Of a stretch of DNA of 33,938 bases, positions 17,090 to 25,195 are shown in pieces. Under the pieces are notes generated by a model. The model was not told where the DNA came from. It was given only the letters and a program-made list of their open reading frames with translations, and ran no database searches. This DNA comes from Paenibacillus phocaeensis. Lineage in GTDB: Bacteria > Bacillota > Bacilli > Paenibacillales > Paenibacillaceae. Made by a program: the position numbers and the translations under genes. The stretch is taken from NCBI RefSeq assembly GCF_900021165.1, contig NZ_FCOQ01000012.1, forward strand, positions 86,793 through 120,730, in the 5' to 3' direction. Position 1 is the stretch's first letter. Every line of letters begins with the position of its first letter.

Positions 17090-18178
17090 CTAAGACAGAT
17101 GAGTTAGGCGAGACCGAGCCTGTGCAAAACCTAATTCACTGCTTTTCGTATAATGGTATCTTGCCTTGTCCGTATTGCGAGTCAGTTCATAGTAAAGTCC
17201 CAAATTATAGTGAGCAAGATAGGTTCCAACCCCTTGTTGAGTCTCATAATAGCTGGAATTTGACTCCCCTAACTCAATGCACTTTTCAAATGCATCCGGG
17301 ATTAATTGGAATACCTCCACATTTTTCATTTCTATCAGGGCACTTCCATATATATAATATAAATCGGTATAATCCGGGTAAGTCTTTAGGGCAACTTCAA
17401 TAAGTGAGAATAATTCAGTCCACTTTCGTTCTCTTAGATAAACCCAAGCCAAATTGTGAATAATACTAGGATAGAAACGGAAACTTTTATTCGAACTTTT
17501 ATAAGCCTTTTCCAAATAAGGTAACGCCTCTCTATCCTGCTTGTTAACTGAGTAAGTTCTGCCAATCTGAAACAAGGTGTATGCGTCCTGAGGATTTTCA
17601 ACGAGTTGTTTAAATAACAAATCAAGATTCCTATTTATTTTCTCTTTATTACATATGGCTTGTTGGATATATCCAAAATGAAGAAGTTTAATATTTGTTG
17701 AATATGTCTCAGGCATAGCACCTCTATATAATAATTGTTCGTGAATGCGCCCCGAATACTGAAATTCTGGAGCATTGGGAAATAAGCGCGTAATCTGTGT
17801 TGTCGTATATCTACCATCACTCATCTTATTTCGGATCTCTACTCTTCCTGCTCTATGAGGATCCTGCTTCAGTAATGCTATTCCATTCTCCAGGTCTACT
17901 GACTCAGCGTCCATTAGCCGCTCGTCTGCGTCCATCATTAAGATATAAGGCTGGGTTGCGTATCCAATCAATTCATTTCTGGATTGTCCAAAATGATTGG
18001 CCCAATCCCCGCGTTTAACCAGCGCCCCTTCTCTTGTTGCTATTTCAATAGTAAGATCTGAAGAGCCAGTGTCAAGAACGACTACCTCCTCAACATACGA
18101 GATAACTGATCGAATACATTCACGAATGTCATTCGCCTCGTTTTTCGCCAAGATGCACACAGTTATTGGTGATTTCAC
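17090..18178 (-). CDS. GT2-TPR glycosyltransferase, short
   Basis: The product is about 362 residues from GTG 18178, which follows GGGGGAT with seven bases between. The open frame extends six codons further to ATG 18196, but that start has no ribosome site. GT2 motifs are ITVCILAKNEA, VLDTGSSDLT, the DxD-type LMMDADERLMD (near 81-91) and YSGRIHEQ. TPR-like helices fill about 195-355 (AYTLFQIGRTYSVNKQDREA). It is the first gene after the 18211-18257 terminator and probably heads the glycan operon. The domain order matches the next gene without its long TPR tail. It probably transfers a sugar to a protein bound by the TPRs, an inference from architecture. Confidence 0.87.
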   Translation of the reverse strand: MKSPITVCILAKNEANDIRECIRSVISYVEEVVVLDTGSSDLTIEIATREGALVKRGDWANHFGQSRNELIGYATQPYILMMDADERLMDAESVDLENGIALLKQDPHRAGRVEIRNKMSDGRYTTTQITRLFPNAPEFQYSGRIHEQLLYRGAMPETYSTNIKLLHFGYIQQAICNKEKINRNLDLLFKQLVENPQDAYTLFQIGRTYSVNKQDREALPYLEKAYKSSNKSFRFYPSIIHNLAWVYLRERKWTELFSLIEVALKTYPDYTDLYYIYGSALIEMKNVEVFQLIPDAFEKCIELGESNSSYYETQQGVGTYLAHYNLGLYYELTRNTDKARYHYTKSSELGFAQARSRLTHLS

Positions 18179-18210
18179 TGTTTGATCCCCCAACATTCTA
18201 TATTCGACAC

Positions 18211-18257
18211 AATAAAAACAGGTGCCTATCTATAAACTATAGACCCGGCACCTGTTT
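18211..18257 (-). terminator. Terminator closing the flagellar/IPT transcript
   Basis: On the minus strand AAACAGGTGCC (18257-18247) pairs perfectly with GGCACCTGTTT (18226-18216), followed by TTATT. An inner TCTATA/TATAGA stem occupies the loop. It lies about 20-70 bases after the IPT-repeat gene and overlaps a candidate promoter for the next gene. Confidence 0.9.
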
Positions 18258-18264
18258 CTTACAA
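18236..18264 (-). promoter_or_regulatory. Candidate sigma-A promoter inside the terminator, for the glycan operon
   Basis: On the minus strand TTGTAA (18264-18259) and TATAGT (18241-18236) are 17 bases apart. The -10 box lies in the terminator loop. The expected start point (about 18229) would leave only the 3' arm in the new RNA, so the hairpin could not form in it. Confidence 0.5.
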
Positions 18265-18279
18265 ACAAAAACACAAACG

Positions 18280-21200
18280 TTAGATATAAGTGAATCCATC
18301 AACCAGTGTTCCCGATTGTCCATCAGGATTAATTATTTTAACTGTCACTGGTCCGGTTATCGTCGAAGCTGGAACTTTGATTCTAAGCTGAGTCGAGCTC
18401 AAGTAAGTTGCAGCAACAACTACGCCATTGATTTCAACAGTAGCTCCGCTTTGGATATTGGTTCCATAAATGGTTGCCACATAACCCCCATTTTTACTAC
18501 CGCTTTTAGGCGATACACTAACTACCGTTGGAGCTGGCTTAGGTGCAGGTGAAGTATAAACATATCCTCCGCTCAGCACTTCTGAATCTTGTCCATCAGG
18601 ATTCGTTACTTTTACATCAACAGCACCTGCTGCAGTCCAAGCGGGGACCTTAATCCGAAGCTGTGACGCACTTAAATAAGTAGCAGCTATGGCTTGCTGA
18701 TCAAAGTATACGACGGCGCCGGTTCTAAAGTTGCTTCCGTTAACCGTGACGGTTCCTCCGCCTGTATTCAATCCTGTGTTTGGAGATAAACTGGTTAAAG
18801 TTGGAGCCGGATCTTGTCTAAAGGTAAAACTGTCCACTAGTTCGGCGGACTGTCCGTCTGGGTTTATCACTTTTACTGTAACCGTCTCTGGAGCTGCCCA
18901 AACAGGTGAACTTACCCGCAATTGGGTTTTACTTAAAAATGTTGAAGACACCTCTTTATTTCCGAAAACAACCTTCGCACCGTTAACAAAATTATCACCG
19001 CTTATTGTAATAACACTACTCGTCGAGGCTAAAGCCGAATTAGGCGATAACGAATTCAACGTAGGTGCTGGAGGTGGCGGCGGAGTCAAATAGGAAAATC
19101 CACCTTGAAGTACTCCGAACTTCCCATCAGGATTCACGACTTTAACATCCACTGATTCTGCAGTTGACCATGCAGGTGTTTTGATTCTAAGTTGTGAAGC
19201 GCTTAAGAAGGTAGCTGCTATCTGCATATCATTAAAATAGACTACAGCGCCACTTTCAAAGTTTTGACCACTCACCGTTACTATAGCACCGCTTCCAGGA
19301 AGTTCTGCGGAATTCGGCGATACCGAGGTAACTACTGGATTTGGTTTCTCAGGTGGTGCAATAAAGGTAAATGCGTCATTCAATGTAACTGATTGCCCAT
19401 CCGCAGCAATGACTGATACTTTCACGGATCCGGCTGTCGGCCAAGCCGGCGTTTTTATTCTATATTCAGAGGAAGATAATAAAGTCGCAGCAACAACGGT
19501 ATCCTCAAATTTCACTACAGAATTAGCTGTGAAATTGCTTCCTTTAATTGACACCGTCGTACCACCTTGTTGTGGTCCACTGTTAGGCGTTAAACCGGTA
19601 ATAACAGGGGCTGGCGGCGGTGGCGGCGTTTCAAAGGTATACCCTCCAGCTATCACGGCCGATTGATTATCGGGATTCACTACCTTGACATCCACGGTCT
19701 CAGCGGCACTCCAGGCCGGTGTAGTAATCCGCAATTCACTTGCTGTAACGTACGTAGCACTAATCTCCTGTTCAGCGAAGAACACCTTCGTACCGTTTTT
19801 AAAGTTGCTTCCTGTTAACTTGACTGACGTACCGCCATTCACCGGTCCGACATTCGGTGTAACGGAAGTAAGTGTCGGGCCAGGTATAGGCTCATACTTA
19901 TAGCCATTCGGAAGATCTACCATTTGATTGTCAGGATTGACGATTTTTACGGTCACGTATTCTGGCGACGCCCAAGCCGGAGCCAATATGCGAATTAACG
20001 AATTACTAACAAACGTATAACTAAGCTCTTTCTCATCAAAATACAACTTCAAACCGTTTGTAAAATTCGAACCGTTAATGGAAACAATATTTCCTCCTGT
20101 GACCGAGCCTGATGAGGGAGAAATGCTGGTAATCTTCGGGGCAGGCGGCGTCGGTAGCGGTAAATACTCGAATGCATCCGGCAAACTAATAACTAATCCA
20201 CCCGAAGTTTGAATTTTAACATCTACCTTTTCCGGAGTTGACCATACAGGCGAAGTAACGGTAATTTTCGCTCCAGTTTGAGATACAACCGGCAATTCCT
20301 GATCGTCAAAGAATACCTTCAAATCACTTGGGAAGTTGGCACCATTAATGGTAACCGTGGTTCCACCGCTAACTAATCCGTTAACCGGTGAAATCGACGA
20401 CAGGGTTGGATCAGGCGGTGCCAGATACTCAAATACGTCCTGCAGCTCTACTTGCTTTCCGTCTGGATTAACAATCTTCAGCGATACCTTCTCTGCTTTT
20501 GGCCATGCCGGTGCTCTCAGACGGATCTCAGCGGTGCTGACATAAGTGTATGAGGTCTGTTCCTGGCCTCCCCAGAACACTTGCATTCCGGATTTTAAAT
20601 TACTCCCCTTTACAATTACGATCGTTCCTCCGGCCATCGGGCCTGAAGAAGGGGTTACAGAAGTTACGGCAGGGTCCAGATCCTCATAAGTATAACCATC
20701 TTGCAACATAGCTTGCTGTCCGTTTGGATTCACAACTTTTACATCCACAATATCCGCTTTCGCCCAAACCGGGGTAGTTAAAGTTATTTTCTGGCTTGAC
20801 ACAAAGGTGGAATTTACCAGAGTGGAATCAAAATACACTTTCGCTCCGTCAACAAACCGCTCGCCAGTAAGTTTGACCTGCTCACCACCGCTTCTAATTC
20901 CGGTATTCGGTTCAATTGAGATGATTTCAGGGCCTTTAATGTATGTAAATGCATTAACTGCCGTTACTGTGGTTCCGTCAGGATTGTTTACCGTTACATC
21001 AACCGGAATGGCTGATGCCCCTGCAGGCGAAACAACCTCTAATGAAGTCGCTCCCGATTTTGTCACAGTAGCCTTGACGCCGCCGAACAGAACCTCGGCA
21101 CCCGTCATGAAATAGTTCCCGCTGATAACGACTTTGGTGCCGCCCTCAATGGGGCCCTCATTTGGAGTTATACTTGAAATCACGGGGAACGCATAATAGC

Positions 21201-22500
21201 GATAGTTGGCCGTTGCAAATTGCCCATCGTCATTGGTTATTTTAATGGTCGCATTTCCTTGAACACCCGGAGGAGCAGTAACCACCAACTCATTTGAACT
21301 AATAAATTGGACAGATGTCGCCGTGGCACTTTCAAAGCTCACTGTTGGATTAGGTCTGAAATACTGTCCTTTTATGACAACTTGCTCGCCGCCCTGAATT
21401 AGCCCATTGTCTTTCTCGACAGATGTAATAATTGGAGCATAATGTTTTACGTTAATCATCGGTTGAGGGACCGTATATTGATGTTGTGTGCCCAAATAAT
21501 TCTTATACTGGACATCAATATTCTGGCTTCCCGCCGGCAATTCGCCTACCACTGCGCCTGATTTATGTCTTATTTTATACTTGAAAGTCAGGAGTTCATT
21601 TTTAAGTTCAAGGAATTTCCAAGAAATTGTATTGCCGTTAACAGTTGGCTGCGGTATATTATCTTTGTATGAATCTGGAACAATTTCGAATTCCGGGGAT
21701 ATGGAGTCAGTAACAAGTACGTCATATGCACTGGCTACACCGATTTCTTGAACGATAGCGGCATAGATTTCCGCCAGTCCCACCGAACCTAAGACAAAAT
21801 GATGGTGATGGGCTGTCGTTGCCATATCTTTCATCAGCAAATTAGGTGCGCTGGTGACAGGATCCTCGGTTTTCAGTAAAAGTGCGATCGTATAAAAAAC
21901 GATGCCTTCGTTCTTGGCGATGGCCGCTTGTTCCAATGCCTTTTGAGTATCGGTTGCTTGACCATCCGTCATCAGAATGATTACCGGCTGAGCATCGGGT
22001 CTGTGGTTACTTAATAGCTGCCGTGCTTTTTCGATAGCTAAATTGGTATACGTACTCCCATCTGCTTGAATGCCGTCAACATATTGTTTTAATTCAGTAG
22101 GATTGGTTGAAAGGTCTTTATATTTCACGTTAGTTGCAAAGTCGATAATCCCGACCCGGTGTTTGCTGAAATCAACCAAATCGATAAAACCTTTAGCCGC
22201 TTCTCTCGCGTTTTTCATTTTATCTTCACCGTTATTGGGTCCATATGAAGATGCCATACTCCCCGAGCGGTCAATGATAAGGATGACGTCATTGGGCTTA
22301 ACGAAGTTGCTGTCTGGTGTCCCTTGTACATTTAAGGTGACTTCCGTTTCTCCTCCTTCCAAAATATCAGCAGGATTCACCGTTTTCGTTACCTGCACGT
22401 TTTCCACTGTGGTCGCAGCATTCGCTGTTGGGAAGCCTGGAAATTGCGCAAACATGAGAACGAATACAAGAAAAAGTAGTATTCCGGATCTTTTTTTCAT
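18280..22500 (-). CDS. Large secreted protein: von Willebrand A domain plus 12 IPT/TIG repeats
   Basis: The product is 1406 residues from ATG 22500, which follows GGGAGG. An upstream in-frame ATG (22521) overlaps the fliT stop but lacks a ribosome site and would spoil the signal peptide. The signal peptide is MKKRSGILLFLVFVLMF..., cleaved after TANA (about residue 28). The VWA domain (about 65-255) has a complete MIDAS: IDRSGSM, the DGSTYTN threonine and MTDG, so it should bind metal and a protein ligand. A beta-rich linker follows (about 258-350). Then come 12 IPT/TIG repeats of about 87 residues (TSVTPNxGPxxGGT type) to the end. No LPXTG, SLH or transmembrane anchor is seen, so it is probably released or held by a partner. 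It lies directly after fliT. Adhesin or appendage component is inferred. Confidence 0.9.
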   Translation of the reverse strand: MKKRSGILLFLVFVLMFAQFPGFPTANAATTVENVQVTKTVNPADILEGGETEVTLNVQGTPDSNFVKPNDVILIIDRSGSMASSYGPNNGEDKMKNAREAAKGFIDLVDFSKHRVGIIDFATNVKYKDLSTNPTELKQYVDGIQADGSTYTNLAIEKARQLLSNHRPDAQPVIILMTDGQATDTQKALEQAAIAKNEGIVFYTIALLLKTEDPVTSAPNLLMKDMATTAHHHHFVLGSVGLAEIYAAIVQEIGVASAYDVLVTDSISPEFEIVPDSYKDNIPQPTVNGNTISWKFLELKNELLTFKYKIRHKSGAVVGELPAGSQNIDVQYKNYLGTQHQYTVPQPMINVKHYAPIITSVEKDNGLIQGGEQVVIKGQYFRPNPTVSFESATATSVQFISSNELVVTAPPGVQGNATIKITNDDGQFATANYRYYAFPVISSITPNEGPIEGGTKVVISGNYFMTGAEVLFGGVKATVTKSGATSLEVVSPAGASAIPVDVTVNNPDGTTVTAVNAFTYIKGPEIISIEPNTGIRSGGEQVKLTGERFVDGAKVYFDSTLVNSTFVSSQKITLTTPVWAKADIVDVKVVNPNGQQAMLQDGYTYEDLDPAVTSVTPSSGPMAGGTIVIVKGSNLKSGMQVFWGGQEQTSYTYVSTAEIRLRAPAWPKAEKVSLKIVNPDGKQVELQDVFEYLAPPDPTLSSISPVNGLVSGGTTVTINGANFPSDLKVFFDDQELPVVSQTGAKITVTSPVWSTPEKVDVKIQTSGGLVISLPDAFEYLPLPTPPAPKITSISPSSGSVTGGNIVSINGSNFTNGLKLYFDEKELSYTFVSNSLIRILAPAWASPEYVTVKIVNPDNQMVDLPNGYKYEPIPGPTLTSVTPNVGPVNGGTSVKLTGSNFKNGTKVFFAEQEISATYVTASELRITTPAWSAAETVDVKVVNPDNQSAVIAGGYTFETPPPPPAPVITGLTPNSGPQQGGTTVSIKGSNFTANSVVKFEDTVVAATLLSSSEYRIKTPAWPTAGSVKVSVIAADGQSVTLNDAFTFIAPPEKPNPVVTSVSPNSAELPGSGAIVTVSGQNFESGAVVYFNDMQIAATFLSASQLRIKTPAWSTAESVDVKVVNPDGKFGVLQGGFSYLTPPPPPAPTLNSLSPNSALASTSSVITISGDNFVNGAKVVFGNKEVSSTFLSKTQLRVSSPVWAAPETVTVKVINPDGQSAELVDSFTFRQDPAPTLTSLSPNTGLNTGGGTVTVNGSNFRTGAVVYFDQQAIAATYLSASQLRIKVPAWTAAGAVDVKVTNPDGQDSEVLSGGYVYTSPAPKPAPTVVSVSPKSGSKNGGYVATIYGTNIQSGATVEINGVVVAATYLSSTQLRIKVPASTITGPVTVKIINPDGQSGTLVDGFTYI
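18283..21438 (-). repeat. Array of 12 IPT/TIG domain repeats
   Basis: Twelve immunoglobulin-like units of about 260 bases lie head to tail. Each opens with a motif such as APxITSVSPNSG followed by GGT, and contains an ADVKVVNPDGQ-type strand. Units nearest the C-terminus resemble each other most (AATYLSASQLRIKVPAW recurs), indicating expansion by duplication. The repeats are diverged rather than identical. Confidence 0.88.
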
Positions 22501-22517
22501 ATAAACCTCCCACGATC

Positions 22518-22859
22518 TCATTTTTTAAAATCCACAAAAAAGGCGCCGACATTATTGGTATTCGACAGCCTTCCGTAATGATCAGAGACGCGTTTTTTTC
22601 TTTCCAGAAGATCAATTTGCTCGACTAACTCACCTTTCTCCAACAAAATGACATTTGTGATTTGCTCATGAATCAACCGTACTTCCGACAATAACTCCCG
22701 ATCAGAGTCGCTTAATTGCATAGTCATAATACGTTCAAACAACAATGTAATATCCGACTCATATAACTGATACTGATCAAAGCACGGATGATCCATAACT
22801 TTGCGGTAAAGAAAAAGAAGTTGCTCTACAGGGTTAATGGCTTGCTCTTCCCTAGGCAT
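22518..22859 (-). CDS. fliT: FliT-like flagellar chaperone
   Basis: The product has 113 residues, the same length as B. subtilis FliT, and is mostly alpha-helical and charged with no membrane segment. FliT proteins chaperone the cap protein FliD. Recognition rests mainly on position and size, because the family is poorly conserved. The ATG at 22859 lies inside the end of fliS (8-base overlap), implying translational coupling. The stop TGA overlaps an ATG of the following frame. Confidence 0.75.
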   Translation of the reverse strand: MPREEQAINPVEQLLFLYRKVMDHPCFDQYQLYESDITLLFERIMTMQLSDSDRELLSEVRLIHEQITNVILLEKGELVEQIDLLERKKRVSDHYGRLSNTNNVGAFFVDFKK

Positions 22860-23244
22860 TTTCTTTTTTTCCGCCCGTCTTCAATGATATTAAAGCTTGT
22901 TTCCAGGTTGTTGCCAAGTCCCGGGCAAACTCCAAAGTATCATTTAGAATGGCCTCGTCTCTTTTGATGATAAATTCTGCGATGTAACGACTATAAAACT
23001 CATATAACGACCGCAAGTCCTTCGCAATATCATAATCCATGTTCAAAGTCACGATTAATTCGTTTAGAATTACCCGAACTTTATGTATCGGTTCATTCAT
23101 GACTTCAAACTGATCTTGAGAATATAACTTTTTGGCAAGGAGCAATGATTTGACCATTTCCTGATATAACAGCAAGGTTAATTCTCCGGGACTCGCCGTT
23201 TCTACTTGAACTTTCAAATATTGCTGTTGTTGTGCGTAGTGCAT
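22852..23244 (-). CDS. fliS: Flagellin chaperone FliS
   Basis: FliS binds the C-terminus of flagellin in the cytoplasm and prevents early polymerisation. In Bacillus it also links flagellin to the FliW-CsrA loop. The product is 130 residues with the family pattern near the start: YLKVQVETASPGELTLLLYQEMVKSL. ATG 23244 is chosen, since GAGAGG lies just before it and the protein then begins MHYAQQQQYL like other FliS. The in-frame ATG at 23268 has no ribosome site. The gene lies 46 bases after fliD and overlaps fliT. Confidence 0.95.
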   Translation of the reverse strand: MHYAQQQQYLKVQVETASPGELTLLLYQEMVKSLLLAKKLYSQDQFEVMNEPIHKVRVILNELIVTLNMDYDIAKDLRSLYEFYSRYIAEFIIKRDEAILNDTLEFARDLATTWKQALISLKTGGKKENA

Positions 23245-23290
23245 AGTTATCCTCTCTCCATCAGTCATTTTATTTATTGTAGCAAAGTGG

Positions 23291-24769
23291 TTAGCCTAAC
23301 TGGGAAGATAGCCACGAGCTCTGATTATTCAACTTTTGCAGCGCCTGTTCCATAGCTGCAAATTGTTTGTAATAACGGTCCTCGATAGTTTGCAGTTTGG
23401 TCTTCCAATTCGATTCTTGTTCCGATAAGGTCTTTAATTGTTTCCCTAATACGCTGTCATCCATAGCTTCGATAGATCCTGTTCCGATCTTTTTCTTAAA
23501 CATGTCGATCTGATCGTTTGCCACATTAAACAGTCGGTCGGCGATCCCTAATTTGCTTTTACCCGTAGCGGGCGTATCATCAGAATATGCTACGAACAAA
23601 TTTACTACTTCATTAAAATTGGTATTGACGGCATTCTCAAGCTTGGCTTCGTCAATTTCTAATTTCCCATTTTCCCTCCAATCACTCTTTACCGTGATTC
23701 CAATATCCGAAAGCATGTCAATTTGGCCTTTCGGAACATCCAGCGGGGTATTCAAAGCCCTTCTTAGGGATGAAAGCGTATCACGAAGAATGCCATCGTT
23801 ATACAAAGTTCCTTGACGTGCTTTTTTCTCCCATGCCGTAATCTGAGTTTCCGTCATTTCTTCTTTTTGCTCTGGAGTAAGCGGCTCGTAGTCTCGATTG
23901 CGTTTCGTATCCGCGGCAGCAGAATAAAGGTCGATCAAAGAATTGTATTGTGTAACAAAGTCTTTGATTTTATCAACAATCCCGCTCCGATCCGTTACTA
24001 CCCCGACACTTGCTTCTCCAGGGCTACGCAAAGTAACCTGGACTCCATTGATCGATACGCTGTTCGTTGCTGACTTTATGACCGTAGAGGAGCCATTTAC
24101 ATAATACTTTGCATCTGACCCATTCGCAGTAGAAGAAGAAAGATTGAGAAAGCTCTGTAAACTGGAAAGACTGGTATCAGTCGTATCGTTTGGATCCACA
24201 TTGGTTAATTCGACCGCCGCGGCATCCCCCGTCTGTGTCGAAGTCAAATAAAGAATGCCGCTCGTATTATCCCAGTTTGCCTTTACTCCAGTTAGCGAGG
24301 ACTTGCTGTTGATGTCTTTGACGATAGAGTCCACCGTTGATACATCTTTGGTAAAAGCAATCGTGGCTTTTCCGTTAATCGATATTTGGCCGCTAGCACC
24401 TATCGCTTGAGTCGAAGAGTCGATTTTACCACTCACTAGTGTAGCAGAAGTAGCAAGACTTTCTACTTTAACGCTGCTAGTTCCGGCTGAAGTTCCGCTT
24501 GAAGCCACTTCCAGAACTGAAGAATTGGAAGATGTAGCCGAGGTCTTCTGAAAACTGCTCTCATAACGCAGACTACTTACCGAATTTCGAAAAGACAGCA
24601 AAGCCGTGTTCATGTTTTGATAGTCTTCCCTCTGCCATAACGTAAACTGTTTCGATTTTTGTATCTTATCAAGAGGAAGACGTTCCGCCTGCATTAACTT
24701 GGTGATGATGCTATCGGTGTCCAGTGTTCCGCTAAAACCAGTTAATCGAATGGGACCATTGATTGCCAT
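23291..24769 (-). CDS. fliD: Flagellar cap protein FliD (hook-associated protein 2)
   Basis: FliD forms the pentameric cap at the filament tip and guides flagellin assembly. The product has 492 residues. The N-terminal domain begins MAINGPIRLTGFSGTLDTDSIITKLMQAER, the usual FliD start. The central part is serine/threonine rich. The C-terminal coiled coil (LKTLSEQESNWKTKLQTIEDRYYKQFAAMEQALQ region) ends SSWLSSQLG. The ATG follows GAGGGG. It is cotranscribed with flaG (15-base gap) and fliS. The Ser/Thr-rich middle is surface exposed in known caps and could be glycosylated, which is speculative. Confidence 0.97.
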   Translation of the reverse strand: MAINGPIRLTGFSGTLDTDSIITKLMQAERLPLDKIQKSKQFTLWQREDYQNMNTALLSFRNSVSSLRYESSFQKTSATSSNSSVLEVASSGTSAGTSSVKVESLATSATLVSGKIDSSTQAIGASGQISINGKATIAFTKDVSTVDSIVKDINSKSSLTGVKANWDNTSGILYLTSTQTGDAAAVELTNVDPNDTTDTSLSSLQSFLNLSSSTANGSDAKYYVNGSSTVIKSATNSVSINGVQVTLRSPGEASVGVVTDRSGIVDKIKDFVTQYNSLIDLYSAAADTKRNRDYEPLTPEQKEEMTETQITAWEKKARQGTLYNDGILRDTLSSLRRALNTPLDVPKGQIDMLSDIGITVKSDWRENGKLEIDEAKLENAVNTNFNEVVNLFVAYSDDTPATGKSKLGIADRLFNVANDQIDMFKKKIGTGSIEAMDDSVLGKQLKTLSEQESNWKTKLQTIEDRYYKQFAAMEQALQKLNNQSSWLSSQLG

Positions 24770-24784
24770 TAATCCACCCCTCCT

Positions 24785-25120
24785 TTACATTTTTTCATCC
24801 ACAAAAATCCCAACTTTTTGGCTAATGTTGTAAATTAAATCAAGCATTTTTTCACTCGGGATCTCGCGAATAATTTCATTCGTTTCATCCCTCATCACAA
24901 GTACCATGATCGTATTTGTTTTCTCATGTACCTTCACTTGGATATGAGTTCCGAGTTGTTCGAGTTTTTTATTGACCGACTCGACAAGTTCCGGAACCGT
25001 TTTCTCTTGGGTGGGTTTCGACTTCTCCGCATTTACGTCCAGCGAGGCTTCGTTAGCTAAACTATTGAACCACGGCAGCAAGGATGAATGTGAAGTGTTT
25101 GAAGTCGGATCTACCCTCAT
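24785..25120 (-). CDS. flaG: FlaG family flagellar protein
   Basis: The product has 111 residues. The conserved C-terminal half is clear: VNKKLEQLGTHIQVKVHEKTNTIMVLVMRDETNEIIREIPSEKML. FlaG is thought to affect filament length and lies before fliD in Bacillus (yvyC). The open frame allows GTG 25123, but ATG 25120 is better spaced from GGGAG. It follows the hag terminator by about 35 bases, with no sigma-D box in between, so its expression probably depends on readthrough from hag. Confidence 0.93.
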   Translation of the reverse strand: MRVDPTSNTSHSSLLPWFNSLANEASLDVNAEKSKPTQEKTVPELVESVNKKLEQLGTHIQVKVHEKTNTIMVLVMRDETNEIIREIPSEKMLDLIYNISQKVGIFVDEKM

Positions 25121-25154
25121 CACTAATCTCCCATCGCCTACCTAAAGGCCATAT

Positions 25155-25185
25155 TAAAAAAAGCCGACCGGTTCCCCGGCCGGCT
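25155..25185 (-). terminator. Rho-independent terminator after hag
   Basis: On the minus strand AGCCGGCCGG (25185-25176) pairs with CCGGTCGGCT (25171-25162), with one G-T pair, around GGAA, followed by a run of T. It would make hag mRNA far more abundant than flaG-fliD. Confidence 0.93.
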
Positions 25186-25195
25186 CTTAAACCAA

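Noticed and set aside
22501..22521. Upstream ATG for the IPT protein overlapping the fliT stop
   Set aside because: It has no ribosome site, and the added residues precede a normal Lys-Lys signal peptide start that has GGGAGG at the right distance.
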